64,000 bases of DNA from Terriglobales bacterium (lineage in GTDB: Bacteria > Acidobacteriota > Terriglobia > Terriglobales > Acidobacteriaceae). The stretch's first letter is position 1. Each line of letters opens with the position of its first letter. The translations under genes were made by a program, and so were the position numbers. Positions 1 to 8,182 of this stretch are shown here, one piece after another. Under the pieces are notes generated by a model. The model did not search any database. It was not told the origin of the DNA and worked only from the letters and a program-made list of their open reading frames with translations. The stretch covers positions 372,001 through 436,000 of the forward strand of contig JAICSO010000002.1 of assembly GCA_025936825.1 (NCBI GenBank), given 5' to 3'.

Positions 1-236
1 CCTGCCCTGCGCTCTTCAACAAGATGAGCGCGGCGAAGAATGCTGAGGTGCTTGGAGATCGCCGGCCGGGAGACGGTGAAGGCGCGGGCAATGTCTCCTG
101 CGGGACGAGTGCCGGCGCGCAGCAGATCAAGAACAGCGCGGCGCGTAGGGTCGGCCAAGGCGTTGAAGGCGGCGTCGCGAACGCCACCTGCAGCCTGAGC
201 CGTCCTTGCTTGATATGTAACCGATCGGTAACGCAT
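1..236 (-). CDS. ArsR-family HTH regulator (3' end outside window)
   Basis: This is the N-terminal 78 codons of a winged-helix repressor read leftward off the window edge. Visible are the family's N-terminal core FNALADPTRRAVLDLL and the recognition-helix region VSRPAISKHLSILRRA, followed by VEER at the start of the wing. The wording is typical of the SdpR/ArsR branch, which often represses a neighbouring START-domain or transport gene. That neighbour, if present, lies outside. The ATG at 236 is the only good in-frame start; it sits inside a palindrome, so the mRNA is probably leaderless or nearly so and the gene may be autoregulated. The ligand cannot be predicted because the C-terminus is missing. 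Confidence 0.85.
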   Translation of the reverse strand, partial: MRYRSVTYQARTAQAAGGVRDAAFNALADPTRRAVLDLLRAGTRPAGDIARAFTVSRPAISKHLSILRRAHLVEERRA

Positions 237-247
237 AATGCGTAACC
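227..247. promoter_or_regulatory. Palindrome over ArsR start codon, likely operator
   Basis: A 21-bp near-perfect palindrome has arms GGTaACGCAT and ATGCGTaACC around a central A, with one mismatched pair. It covers the start codon of the ArsR-type gene. Further GTTAC/GTAAC words lie on both sides (216-222 and 252-257), including a CCGATCGG palindrome at 221-228. The spacing suggests an operator array for autorepression. This is inferred from symmetry and position only. Confidence 0.5.
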
Positions 248-286
248 ATACAGTTACACATTTCGGATGTCAAGAGCTTTTTTGAA

Positions 287-393
287 AAGTGGCTAGTGAT
301 TAGTGGCTAGTGGCTAGTTGACGCAACTTCCGCAGATTCCAGCTGAGGGGGGAAAGAAACTTGGCGACACTAGCCACTAGTCACTAGCCACTT
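287..393. repeat. Long inverted repeat of AGTGGCTAGTG words
   Basis: The left arm (287-311) and right arm (369-393) are 25 nt each and complementary at 24 positions; the arms are built from the words GTGGCTAGT and GTGATTAGT. The loop is about 57 nt. The element fills the gap between the convergent or adjacent genes and could fold as a hairpin in RNA of either strand. The same word type recurs at 18552-18624. Confidence 0.8.
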
Positions 394-398
394 CTTCC

Positions 399-983
399 CT
401 ACCGGTTGGAGGCAGTGCGGAACACCAAGTCCCACAGCGGCAGGAAGATGTTGAACTTGGCATCAGGGCGAGTGTGGTGGGAGAGGTGATAACGGCGCGT
501 GCTCTCCAGGCCGAGAGGCAAGGATTCGCCGAGATGAATGCGCCAGTGGAGTTCCTCGGTCAGCAGGAAATAGGCAGTAAAGGCGACGAGCACACCGGGG
601 GCCGACTGAAAGCCGAAGAACAGGTCCGCGAGGATCACAGGCACGCCGTTGGTCGCAAATAACAGAGCGACAAAGATGGGTGCGCTGCCCAGGTTGACGT
701 TCTCCGCCTCGTTGAAAGCGCCGACGGTGCTGTGATGTTCGAGATGTTTGCGGGCGAGCTTCGTGCCCGGCAGGTGCAACAGATAGCGATGATAAGCGTA
801 CTCGAAATAGTTGGCCCAGATAAAACCGGCGACAAAGCTGATGGCCAGGTTCAGCGGACGGGCTGGAAACACAGCGTAAAGCGCGATCGCGGGGAGAACG
901 CCGCAGGCGACAGCGGTCACGAAGTTGTCACGCTTGATGACACGCCCGCGGACGATGGAAGCCGCTTGAAGACCCGCGTCCAC
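399..983 (-). CDS. Fatty acid hydroxylase / sterol desaturase superfamily membrane protein
   Basis: A 194-aa integral membrane di-iron oxygenase. The histidine clusters that bind the two irons are visible: HRYLLH (65-70), HLEHH (80-84), HWRIH (145-150) and HLSHH (166-170), separated by hydrophobic helices near 22-60 and 102-142. Members hydroxylate or desaturate lipid chains or carotenoids using O2; the substrate here is unknown. The start is a GTG; no ATG lies in frame upstream before a stop, and a GGAGG sits rather far upstream (about 22 nt), so the true N-terminus is a little uncertain. Confidence 0.85.
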   Translation of the reverse strand: MDAGLQAASIVRGRVIKRDNFVTAVACGVLPAIALYAVFPARPLNLAISFVAGFIWANYFEYAYHRYLLHLPGTKLARKHLEHHSTVGAFNEAENVNLGSAPIFVALLFATNGVPVILADLFFGFQSAPGVLVAFTAYFLLTEELHWRIHLGESLPLGLESTRRYHLSHHTRPDAKFNIFLPLWDLVFRTASNR

Positions 984-1100
984 AGCTCGCGTCAGCGTAG
1001 GATAATCCTCCAGTCCTTCTACATAGGATGCTGGAAGCGGGTTATCGGGTTATCGAAAATTCGTTTGTCGTACGCCCAGAATGAGCCGTTGGAGCCCGCA

Positions 1101-1161
1101 ACGTGCAGATACACGCGAGATCCCTCGCCTCACTGGCGAAAACGCGACGCTTCGATGACGC
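1101..1161. repeat. Dispersed GATCCCTCGC...GATGACG repeat
   Basis: The segment carries CACGCGAGATCCCTCGC followed by GCTTCGATGACG. It is one copy of a short intergenic repeat seen again at 1411-1466, 8035-8153, 13656-13702 and 19890-19985. Part of it runs into the region just upstream of the small gene at 1185. Confidence 0.65.
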
Positions 1162-1184
1162 CAGGAGCGGGACAAGGAGGCTTT

Positions 1185-1367
1185 GTGGAGTTTGTCATGT
1201 TTGAGGATGTGCACGGAAAAGAGGTCTACGTGAACCCGAAGCGGGTAATCTGGGTGCGGGAGTACGGCGATCAGAATACGGAAATCAGCTGCGGCGCCGA
1301 GGACAAGTTCACGGTGCGCTTATCGCCGGCGCAGGCGGTGGCGGCGCTGGGAGTGCAGGTACGGTAG
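1185..1367 (+). CDS. Small conserved-type protein of unknown function
   Basis: A 60-aa ORF beginning with GTG four bases after a strong AAGGAGG (1174-1180); an ATG at 1197 is an alternative. The protein has the pattern of a compact beta-rich domain (VYVNPKRVIWVREYGDQNTE, then a conserved-looking KFTVRLSPAQAVAAL tail), similar in layout to small acidobacterial proteins with a YVNP-type motif. There is no signal peptide, membrane segment or cysteine pair. I do not recognise a function. It stands alone between the hydroxylase and the peptidase. Confidence 0.6.
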   Translation: MEFVMFEDVHGKEVYVNPKRVIWVREYGDQNTEISCGAEDKFTVRLSPAQAVAALGVQVR

Positions 1368-1410
1368 GATCCAATGCTCGCTTATTGGATAGATGGCGCA
1401 GGCATCCATG

Positions 1411-1466
1411 CTGCACGCCAGATCCCTCCGCCCGCTGGTGAGTGCGCGGGCGTTCAGGATGACGCA
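1411..1466. repeat. Dispersed GATCCCTC...GGATGACG repeat
   Basis: A second copy of the family at 1101-1161, with CACGCCAGATCCCTCCGCC, then a GTGAGTGCGCGGGCG stretch, then AGGATGACGC. It lies just after the small gene and before the peptidase gene end. The rest of 1368-1580 holds no gene that I can support. Confidence 0.65.
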
Positions 1467-1580
1467 GTTCATACCTTCGCAATTTTCAGCTCCGACGTTC
1501 GGGATGCGCAGTTCCTCCCGGGGTAAGCCTTTCTCATACACTTGCCTGCAACTCTGATCGCCCTCTCGTGCAACCGCTCC

Positions 1581-3539
1581 TTACTTATCAGCTGCTGAGA
1601 ACCAGCGGTCGAACCATTGCAGGGTGCGCAGAGTGTAGTCGCGGGCATCGGCGGGCTTGTTATACAGGTGGCCTTCGCCGGGATAGACGACTAGTTGCGT
1701 CGGCACCTTCATCGTTTCGAGGGCGTGATACCACTCGACGGATTGCTCCATCGGCACTTCCCCGTCGCTGTCGCCGACAAGAATTAAGGTTGGCGTTTTC
1801 ACTCGTTTTACGAAATGCAACGGATCGGATTTTTCGTATACGGCGGGATCGTCATAGACGGAAGCGCCGAAGAACGGGATCATCCATTCATCGATGTCGT
1901 TTAGGCCGTAATAGCTCTTCCAATCGGAGAGGCCAGCGCCCGCGACAGCAGCGGCGAAGCGAGTAGTTTGCGTTTCTGCCCACATGGTCATGTATCCGCC
2001 ATAGCTGTGGCCGCGAATGCCAATTTTGTGGGCATCGATGGGAAACTGCTTGATCATAGCGTCGACGCCAGCCCTGAGGTCGCGATAATCACCGCCCCCG
2101 AAATCCTTGATGTTGCCTTGGGTGAAAGCTTCGCCTTGACCATAGCTGCCGCGGGGATTGGGACAAAGTACGAACCAGCCAAGAAGAGAAGCGGCACGCA
2201 TGTCGCCCATCGCGGCGGAATTCCACTTCGAATAGCAGGACCAACTAGGCCCGCCGTGAATGCTGAGAATGAGCGGATATTTCTTCGACGAATCGTAATC
2301 CTTGGGGAAAGAAAGCCATCCTTCAACGTCATGGCCATCGCTCATCCAGTGGACATTGCGAGTCTCTCCCCAGGTCGGTTGTACTCCGTCATTGAGGTGC
2401 GTGACTTGCTTCCATTTGCCGGTCGGGCCAGCCCAGACTTCGGGTGGCGATTTAGGAGACTGGCGCACGACAGCACTCGCCGATCCATCGCGCGAAAACG
2501 AAGCGCTGGGAACCCAGACGTCGGTTTGCGTGCCAATCACTTCTTCGCCGGTCCATCCGTTCCAGTGAGCGCCGGGTTTCAGGCCTGCAGTATTCAGAAC
2601 CATGTACGCAGACCTGCCATCCGAGTTGGCAACCATGCTGATGCGGTCGTTCGAATTCCAGGAGAGCGAAGAAGGCGAAGCGTGGATCGCGGGAGTGAGA
2701 TTTCGTGCTGCGCCGCCGTTCGTGGGTACGAGCATCACTTCTCCACCGGTGAGACCCTCGTCGCTCATGAGGCCCTCGATGAGGGCGATGTGTTTCCCGT
2801 CAGGTGAGACGTGCGGCTCAGCGATCTGCCACTTAGGCTTATAGATTTCGCGCATGTTGCCGGTGCGGCCATCGATTGCGTACAGACGAGCAATCCACCA
2901 ATTGTTGTCGCCGGAGCCGTGGGCGGCGGTGCCGATCCAGCCGGAGGAATCCGGCAGCCAGTCGTATTCATACACGTAAACGTCGGCGGGTGAGACTTGC
3001 GTGAGTTTATTGCTCGCAAGGTCGATGGTGGTGAGACGCTGCTCGTAAATCTTGGAGCCGACGACTCCGGCGAGAGGCGTCATGGGCTGCAAGGGGCCTG
3101 CAACCCGCGGCATGGCTTCGATGTAGAGGATCGAGATGGTCTTTCCGTCGGGAGAGTATCGCGGAGTTTGAGCGTAGCCCTCGAAAGTGGCGTGCTGCGC
3201 GAGGTCGTCGCCGCTTGCGGAGGCGGACCACAGTTGTGATGCGGGCTTGTCGCCGGGAAGATCGTCGAGCCATGCAACGTGATGACTGTCGACAGACCAG
3301 GTGACTTCGCGGGTTGCGTTCTGACTGGGCGCGATGCGATTGGTTTCGCCATTCTCGATGGACGCAACCGAGAGTTCCCCGCCGACGATGTACGCGACGC
3401 GCGATCCGTCCGGAGAGATGGCGACCTGGTCGATGGTCTTGACCGTGGGCAAAGAGTCGATGGCCGCAGCGACTCGGTCCTGGGCCGAAGAGTTCAGCGC
3501 GAAGCACAGCAAGGCCGCGACAATCCAGAGTGGTTTCAT
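1581..3539 (-). CDS. S9 family prolyl oligopeptidase-type exported peptidase
   Basis: A 652-aa serine peptidase with a signal peptide (MKPLWIVAALLCFALNSSAQ), so periplasmic. The N-terminal two thirds are beta-propeller-like (repeated SPDGSRVAYI, SPDGKTISIL and SPDGKHIALI blades); the C-terminal alpha/beta-hydrolase has the nucleophile in GHSYGGYM (Ser about 512), an acid in GDSDGEVP and His in GEGHLYNKP. Relatives are dipeptidyl- or acylaminoacyl-peptidases that clip short peptides. The start at 3539 is chosen because it begins the signal peptide; a longer in-frame reading to 3605 would bury it. It is a single gene transcribed away from a repeat-filled gap. Confidence 0.9.
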   Translation of the reverse strand: MKPLWIVAALLCFALNSSAQDRVAAAIDSLPTVKTIDQVAISPDGSRVAYIVGGELSVASIENGETNRIAPSQNATREVTWSVDSHHVAWLDDLPGDKPASQLWSASASGDDLAQHATFEGYAQTPRYSPDGKTISILYIEAMPRVAGPLQPMTPLAGVVGSKIYEQRLTTIDLASNKLTQVSPADVYVYEYDWLPDSSGWIGTAAHGSGDNNWWIARLYAIDGRTGNMREIYKPKWQIAEPHVSPDGKHIALIEGLMSDEGLTGGEVMLVPTNGGAARNLTPAIHASPSSLSWNSNDRISMVANSDGRSAYMVLNTAGLKPGAHWNGWTGEEVIGTQTDVWVPSASFSRDGSASAVVRQSPKSPPEVWAGPTGKWKQVTHLNDGVQPTWGETRNVHWMSDGHDVEGWLSFPKDYDSSKKYPLILSIHGGPSWSCYSKWNSAAMGDMRAASLLGWFVLCPNPRGSYGQGEAFTQGNIKDFGGGDYRDLRAGVDAMIKQFPIDAHKIGIRGHSYGGYMTMWAETQTTRFAAAVAGAGLSDWKSYYGLNDIDEWMIPFFGASVYDDPAVYEKSDPLHFVKRVKTPTLILVGDSDGEVPMEQSVEWYHALETMKVPTQLVVYPGEGHLYNKPADARDYTLRTLQWFDRWFSAADK

Positions 3540-3583
3540 GGCGGTGGAAGTATACACAAGCTGGCTTGTTAGCCACCGCGAAA

Positions 3584-3655
3584 GCAGGTTCCTCCACTCG
3601 GCCAAACGATTCGCAAGCGAATCGATTAACCTCGGTCGGAATCACATTATGGTTT
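3584..3655. repeat. Dispersed GCAGGTTCCTC...CGGAATCACAT repeat
   Basis: This has GCAGGTTCCTC, an ACGATTCGCAAGCGAATCG hairpin and CGGTCGGAATCACAT. The same frame (GCAGGTTCCTC followed by CGGAATGACA) appears at 19805-19850 and 27200-27270. It lies upstream of the peptidase gene. Confidence 0.65.
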
Positions 3656-3685
3656 GTTTGAGTACAAAGCCGCGAAACTGACAAC

Positions 3686-4294
3686 CTACTTCACCGGATT
3701 GCCGTTTTGCACGAGATCAAGGAAGGCTTTGTGAATGCGTGGATCGGCGCTGAGTTCGGGGTGGAAGGTGGCGGCCATGGTCTTGCCGTGGCGGACGACG
3801 ACGGGGTCCTTGCTCTCGGTGGCGAGAACTTCTACTCCTTCGCCGATGCGCTCGATCCTGGGTGCGCGGATGAAGACCATCTCGATGGGAGCGTCGCGAA
3901 AGAGGCCTTCGCGGATGGAGCTGTCGATCTGGCGTCCGTAGGCGTTACGGCGAATGTCGATGTCGATCGCGCCGAGTCCGAGTTGTTTCGGATTTTCGAC
4001 CTCCTTGGCGAGGAGAATTGCGCCCGCGCAGGTGCCGAAGGTTGGCTTCAGGTGAACAAAATTTTTCAGCTTCTCGAATCCCGCTTCGCCGAGGAGTTTG
4101 AGGAAGGTGCTGGATTCGCCTCCCGGGATCACGAGGCCATCGATGGAATCGAGTTGCTCGGGTTTCTTGACCAGCACCACTTTGGCGCCGAGTTCTTCCA
4201 GGCGCTTGCGATGGGCGTCAAAGTCGCCTTGGAGGGCGAGGACGCCGATGGTGGGAGAAACGGTTGTTGGTTGTTGCTTATTGGTTGTTGGCAA
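3686..4294 (-). CDS. pdxT: Pyridoxal 5'-phosphate synthase glutaminase subunit
   Basis: A 202-aa class I glutamine amidotransferase that hydrolyses glutamine and passes ammonia to PdxS for vitamin B6 synthesis. Diagnostic motifs are GVLALQGDFDAH, GLVIPGGESST, the nucleophile in FGTCAGAILLA and the catalytic pair in FHPELS. The length matches the family apart from about 14 extra N-terminal residues (rich in T, Q and P) encoded by a TTGTTGG word repeat. The only usable start in frame is a TTG at 4294 with no good Shine-Dalgarno; a stop lies six codons upstream. pdxS is not in the window. Confidence 0.92.
   Translation of the reverse strand: MPTTNKQQPTTVSPTIGVLALQGDFDAHRKRLEELGAKVVLVKKPEQLDSIDGLVIPGGESSTFLKLLGEAGFEKLKNFVHLKPTFGTCAGAILLAKEVENPKQLGLGAIDIDIRRNAYGRQIDSSIREGLFRDAPIEMVFIRAPRIERIGEGVEVLATESKDPVVVRHGKTMAATFHPELSADPRIHKAFLDLVQNGNPVK
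4261..4291. repeat. GGTTGTTGGTTGTTG word repeat overlapping pdxT start
   Basis: Tandem GGTTGTTG / TATTGGTTGTTGG words. On the minus strand they encode the first residues of PdxT. The same words in inverted arrangement occur at 28252-28358. Confidence 0.7.
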
Positions 4295-4693
4295 AGGAGG
4301 ACCTGTTATTGATTATTGGCGCTAGGCGAAACGTTGTTAATTGTTCGTCGTTCGAAAATCAAAATTGCCGGTGGACTGGTTCGTCGCAAGAGCCGCTCAG
4401 TAGATTTTAACGGAAGTACTGGACGCACTCGCGAGGGGAGCTGGTGCGGCGCGCAAGAGTGAATTCTTCGTCGTGAGAGCCTGAAAACGGGGGTGCCGTC
4501 CCTTGGGGACTCCGTCGATTTCCCGGTCTACCCAGGGCTTACGCCCTGGGCTGGTTAAATTCCGCCCCTTTTCAGGGGGCTCGTTCTTGCTGGTACAAGC
4601 CCCTGCGTCCGCACAACAACAGTCTTCTGTTGACACGCGCGGTGCGCGCTCCTAGGATTCCGCAGAAATCGATACCGCTCCCGTGAGGTGCAT
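4295..4693. other. Intergenic region with palindromic repeat block
   Basis: No gene is supported here. From about 4494 to 4640 lies a mosaic repeat: CCGTCCCTTGGGGAC, then a perfect hairpin CCCAGGGC-TTAC-GCCCTGGG (4531-4550), then CCCCTTTTCAGGGGGCTCG. Related mosaics occur at 7220-7290, 14908-14975, 22066-22160 and 22295-22385. The stretch before 4490 shows nothing recognisable. Confidence 0.6.
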
Positions 4694-5224
4694 ATGGCGA
4701 CTGCTCCTGTGTCCAAAGATCGCGTGTCAGCGCGCACTGCCCTGGTGGAGCAACATGTGGGGCTGGAGAATGCGCACGATCTGGATGGTGTGCTGGGCAC
4801 CTTCGGCGACGCCGCCCACTATGACGACGAGGCTTGGGGCGAGCACTACAGCGGCCTAAATGGCGTGCGCGAGTTCTATTCGCAATTAATGAAGGCCTTG
4901 CCGGATCTCGACATCAAGGTCGTGCGTCGGCATGTCACCGAAGAATCCATCGTGCTCGAGGTCCTGATTCGAGGAACACAGCTTGGGCCGTGGCGTGGGC
5001 TTCCGGCCACCGGCAGGAAAGTCGAAATCCCACTCTGCGGGGTGTATACATTCGACGAACACGACCGGCTGGCAGGAGAGAGGATCTATTACGATCGCGC
5101 CAGCGTATTGCGGCAGCTGGGTGTGTTTCACGAACCACAAAGAATCCTGGGCAGAATTACCACGCTGCTAACGCATCCTGTCACGATTCTGTCAGCAGTG
5201 GGTCGCAAAATGGTTGGAAAATAA
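4694..5224 (+). CDS. SnoaL-like ester cyclase / NTF2-fold protein
   Basis: A 176-aa cytoplasmic protein with the NTF2/SnoaL cone fold pattern: an N-terminal helix (VEQHVGLENAHDLDGVLGTFGDAA), then YSGLNGVREFYSQLMKALPDLDIKV, then alternating strands with GTQLGPWRGLPATGRKVEIP and a conserved F-D-x-D-R turn (TFDEHDRLAGERIYYD). Many such proteins are annotated as ester cyclases or steroid-isomerase-like, but no catalytic residue can be assigned safely. ATG 4694 has GAGG five bases upstream and is preferred to the GTG at 4688. The C-terminal 40 residues extend beyond the domain. Confidence 0.75.
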   Translation: MATAPVSKDRVSARTALVEQHVGLENAHDLDGVLGTFGDAAHYDDEAWGEHYSGLNGVREFYSQLMKALPDLDIKVVRRHVTEESIVLEVLIRGTQLGPWRGLPATGRKVEIPLCGVYTFDEHDRLAGERIYYDRASVLRQLGVFHEPQRILGRITTLLTHPVTILSAVGRKMVGK

Positions 5225-5357
5225 CGCTCTACTCCCTGCCCTGCGCTTGACAATTTTTTACACGAAAATTCGCCTAAACCCCGCTCCCAGAGCAACTTCC
5301 GCCTGTATTCGGTGTTTCCTTCTATGTAGTCAAAAGGGTTGAATGAAGGGGTTGAAC

Positions 5358-5891
5358 ATGAAAGCAAAAACTTTGATTTTGTGTGTAGGAATGTTGCTCG
5401 CCGGGCTTACTGCCCAGGGCGCAATGGCCTCCGAGAAGGGGACGGCGAGAATCGAGAAGCAAGTCTCGCATGAGTTAAACATGCTGCCCTATGGGAGCGT
5501 GTTCGATTACGTGAAGTTCACCGTCGATCCGAATGGAACGGTTACGCTGACCGGCGAAGTTACGCAGCCATACATGAAGGACGACATGACGCGTGCGGTC
5601 AGACGCGTGGAAGGCGTGGAGCAGGTAGACAACCAGATTAAGGTGCTGCCTGTGTCGTTCTACGACACGCGGCTGCGGGCGCAACTGTACCGGAGCATCT
5701 ATGGATATCCAACCATGCAAAGGTACGCGTTGGGCACCGAAGGGCCGATCCGCATCATCGTGGACAACGGGCACGTGACGTTGCTCGGCGTGGTTGATAA
5801 CCAGGCGGACAAGATCATCGCGGGCATGCGGGCCAATAGCGTGCCGGGAATCTTCTCGGTCGATAACCAACTGCAAGTTGTGAAGGGCTAA
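5358..5891 (+). CDS. Periplasmic BON-domain protein
   Basis: A 177-aa exported protein: signal peptide (KAKTLILCVGMLLAGLTAQGAMA), then two BON domains at roughly 30-100 and 105-177. BON hallmarks are visible: FDYVKFTVDPNGTVTLTGEV...RRVEGVEQVDNQIKV in the first and IIVDNGHVTLLGVVDN...GIFSVDNQLQVV in the second. BON proteins (OsmY type) are thought to bind membranes or lipids and to respond to envelope stress. ATG 5358 follows AAGGGG with good spacing; an in-frame ATG at 5343 is possible. A terminator follows at 5915. Confidence 0.88.
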   Translation: MKAKTLILCVGMLLAGLTAQGAMASEKGTARIEKQVSHELNMLPYGSVFDYVKFTVDPNGTVTLTGEVTQPYMKDDMTRAVRRVEGVEQVDNQIKVLPVSFYDTRLRAQLYRSIYGYPTMQRYALGTEGPIRIIVDNGHVTLLGVVDNQADKIIAGMRANSVPGIFSVDNQLQVVKG

Positions 5892-5914
5892 GTTGCTGTT
5901 GCAGTGAGCGCGTT

Positions 5915-5950
5915 AGCCTCGGTTCCTGATGCAAGGGGCCGAGGCTTTCG
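5915..5950 (+). terminator. Rho-independent terminator after BON gene
   Basis: The stem is AGCCTCGG (5915-5922) and CCGAGGCT (5939-5946), with a 16-nt loop, followed by a short T run. It lies 24 nt after the BON gene stop. Confidence 0.7.
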
Positions 5951-6032
5951 TGTTTGTGGGGTGTCATCGTTTGTGGCTGGAATTCGGGCGTGTTTACACC
6001 AACCTGCGACGTCGGGTGCTCATCCTAGACAG

Positions 6033-6629
6033 GTGACTACGTTTTCTCTAAGAAAAGTTGCCATCCTTACTTTTGCAGTCGCGTTGCTTCCCTGTTCTCT
6101 GGCCGCGCAAAAACGGGTTGAGATCGGCGCGTTTGTCGATTATCTCGACGTCTCGCAAACCAATACCAGCAACTTCGGACTGGGCGCGCGGTTTGGCTAT
6201 CGACTGCATCACGACGTGGTGATGGAAGGCGAAGTCGCTTACGACTACGGGCTGAATTTCAACGAAGCGTACGTCAACATCGTCAATGGAAACCTTGCGG
6301 CGATAGAGCGCACGTCGGTGGGCGTGACGCACGGACTATTTGGGCCGAAGGTGCAACCGTCACACGGGTTCTTTCGTCCGTTTGCCACGTTCAAGGCGGG
6401 TTTCGTAGATTTCCGGCTGAGCCCCGGGCTGCTGCCGTATAGCAACGTGGTGAGCACGATTTTAGGGTTGCGCACTTCGAATCTAAACGCCGCCATTTAT
6501 CCCGCAGGAGGAATCGAAGGCGTGCTGGGACCGGTGGGACTGCGGGTGGAGTTTGGCGACGAAGTTTATTTCAATAACGGCGGACATAATAATTTGCGGA
6601 TCACGTTTGGGCCGACGGTGCGTTTCTAA
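6033..6629 (+). CDS. Outer-membrane beta-barrel protein
   Basis: A 198-aa exported protein: signal peptide (FSLRKVAILTFAVALLPCSLAAQ), then amphipathic strands starting KRVEIGAFVDYLDVSQT and LGARFGYRLHHDVVMEGEVAYDYG, ending with LRITFGPTVRF, whose terminal Phe is the usual outer-membrane barrel signature. Length fits an eight-strand OmpA/OmpW-type barrel; the role is unknown. The frame is open back to 5904, but GTG 6033 directly precedes the signal peptide and falls downstream of the terminator, so it is preferred; the Shine-Dalgarno is weak. Confidence 0.72.
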   Translation: MTTFSLRKVAILTFAVALLPCSLAAQKRVEIGAFVDYLDVSQTNTSNFGLGARFGYRLHHDVVMEGEVAYDYGLNFNEAYVNIVNGNLAAIERTSVGVTHGLFGPKVQPSHGFFRPFATFKAGFVDFRLSPGLLPYSNVVSTILGLRTSNLNAAIYPAGGIEGVLGPVGLRVEFGDEVYFNNGGHNNLRITFGPTVRF

Positions 6630-6727
6630 ATCACGCGGTTCCGCAGCGTGGACCAAGATTATAAAAAGTTGAGTTGACGTTCACGACCGAAACCATCTAG
6701 CATGCGGCTGAATTTCCAGGGGGACCC

Positions 6728-7162
6728 ATGAAATTGGTTTCAGTTCTCGTGTTGTTGTTCGTCGCTCAACTTTCCATCGCTCAATCCAACAATTCAGCAC
6801 AGGTGGCGCGCGGGAAATATCTTGTGCAGCGTGTCGGCATGTGCGGTGATTGCCATACGCCTCGGGACGACAAAGGCATGCCGCTGCCAGGAAAAGAATT
6901 GGCTGGGGCGCCGATTGGATTTAAGCCTCTTGCGCCCATGCCGTGGGCCGCGACCGCACCGGAAATCGCTGGGTTGCCGGGATGGAAAGACGCGCAGATC
7001 GTTACGTTCCTTACCACCGGCAAGTTAGACGGTCGGGCGCCGAACCCGCCGATGCCGGAGTATCGGTTGTCAGCGTCGGATGCACGTGCGGTGGTGGCGT
7101 ACTTGCGAACGCTGGGCGGTGCGGGGGCGAAGAGCCAGAAGAGCACGGCGACGGCGAAGTAG
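6728..7162 (+). CDS. Exported monohaem cytochrome c
   Basis: A 144-aa periplasmic cytochrome: signal peptide (KLVSVLVLLFVAQLSIAQ), haem-binding CGDCH near residue 39, and a likely distal Met in PPMPEYRLS, followed by the C-terminal helix SDARAVVAYLRTLGG typical of class I cytochromes c. Such proteins shuttle electrons to terminal oxidases or from dehydrogenases. GGGGGACC precedes the ATG. It stands alone; no partner enzyme is adjacent. Confidence 0.9.
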   Translation: MKLVSVLVLLFVAQLSIAQSNNSAQVARGKYLVQRVGMCGDCHTPRDDKGMPLPGKELAGAPIGFKPLAPMPWAATAPEIAGLPGWKDAQIVTFLTTGKLDGRAPNPPMPEYRLSASDARAVVAYLRTLGGAGAKSQKSTATAK

Positions 7163-7531
7163 TGGTCGAGTCCATCAGTCGGAGTTGCGTTAATCGGTAA
7201 CGTGTCCCAATCGGTTCTTTCGCCCCTTCGCGGGCTTGGTCATTTCGAACTTTCCCCGGGCTTACGCCCGGGGCTTTTCTCCCGCGCTTAGCGGCTGAAT
7301 CTCTTCAACACCACCTCATCGTTTTCACTGCCCCCATTGTCGCAACAAGTCTTGCCGGCGCAAGTCGGTCCCGTGTGCATTTGGTAGTCCGTACTGGAGA
7401 TCAGAAGCCGTTCTAACTCCGGTACCGGCCCTGAAATATTGTCGGCTGAGCGGAACAAATCCCGGTATATACTTCCGCGCAACTGCGGGGGCGTGTGCCT
7501 GCGGTGATTCAATGCTGAGGAGGAGGCTCGA
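7163..7531. other. Intergenic region with repeat mosaic
   Basis: No gene is supported. The segment holds a repeat mosaic at 7220-7290 (CGCCCCTTCGCGGGC followed by the hairpin listed separately). The stretch 7300-7531 carries the promoter area of the next gene but shows no motif that I can name. Confidence 0.5.
7254..7278 (+). terminator. Perfect hairpin with T tail (repeat-derived)
   Basis: The hairpin CCCCGGGC-TTAC-GCCCGGGG, an 8-bp perfect stem, is followed by CTTTTC. It belongs to the CCC(A/G)GG-TTAC hairpin repeat family. Its position 92 nt after the cytochrome stop fits a terminator. Confidence 0.6.
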
Positions 7532-7975
7532 ATGAACGCACGTCGACTGGTGCGGTTGGGTGGTGCGTTGCTGGGGACCTTGCTGTGTGCGGGGGTAGCG
7601 AACGCGCAGTTATCGGACAACTCGCCGGCGTCCATGGCAATTGCCGGCACAATGATGCTGTTCTTCGTGGTCATCGGCATCGCGATGTATATCTATGTCG
7701 CTCTGGCGCTGCAGACGATCGCAGGCAAAACTGCAACCCCGAATGGCTGGCTTGCTTGGATTCCGATCGCCAATATCTTTTTGATGTTGAGCGTGGCCAA
7801 GAAACCCATGTGGTGGTTCATCCTGTTTCTGATTCCGCTGGTGAACATCGCCGTCGCGATCATGACCTGGATGGGAGTCGCCGAGGCGGTCAAGAAGCCA
7901 AGCTGGTGGGGGATTTTGATGATCGTGCCGGTTGCCAACCTGGTGGTGCCGGGCTATCTGGCGTGGGCGGACTAG
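7532..7975 (+). CDS. DUF5684-type membrane protein
   Basis: A 147-aa protein with a signal-like N-terminus (LVRLGGALLGTLLCAGVANAQ) and four hydrophobic helices. The family wording is clear: YIYVALALQTIAGKTATPNGWLAWIPIAN, KPMWWFILFLIPLVNI, then a second copy KPSWWGILMIVPVANLVVPGYLAW. The repeated W-IP-N units point to a duplicated membrane module. Function is unknown in the family. GAGGAGG lies just before the ATG. A terminator follows at 8183. Confidence 0.82.
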   Translation: MNARRLVRLGGALLGTLLCAGVANAQLSDNSPASMAIAGTMMLFFVVIGIAMYIYVALALQTIAGKTATPNGWLAWIPIANIFLMLSVAKKPMWWFILFLIPLVNIAVAIMTWMGVAEAVKKPSWWGILMIVPVANLVVPGYLAWAD

Positions 7976-8034
7976 AAAGAATAAGCGTTTGGATTTCGGG
8001 TACTGGTTCGATTTGAACCCCACCTCACTTGTAG

Positions 8035-8153
8035 GCGTCATCCCGAGGCCCCGCGTTCTAACCAGCGGGGCGAGGGATCTCGCGTGTAGCCGCTGATGCC
8101 CCGCGCGAGATCCTTCGCTACGCCTGAAGAGCGGCTTCGCTCGAGGACGCCTA
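8035..8153. repeat. Dispersed repeat, GGGATCTCGCGTGTA / CGCGAGATCC pair
   Basis: This segment contains GTCATCCCGAGG, a CCCCGC..GCGGGG pair, AGGGATCTCGCGTGTAG and the partly inverted CGCGCGAGATCCTTCGC. It is the largest copy of the GATCCCTCGC/GGATGAC family in this window and fills most of the gap. Confidence 0.65.
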
Positions 8154-8182
8154 GAAATGAAATGCAGATTGGAATAAGTTCA

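Noticed and set aside
732-1184. Long plus-strand reading frame through the fatty acid hydroxylase
   Set aside because: It runs antisense to a clear gene with His-rich motifs. Only its last 60 codons after AAGGAGG look real and are kept as a separate gene.
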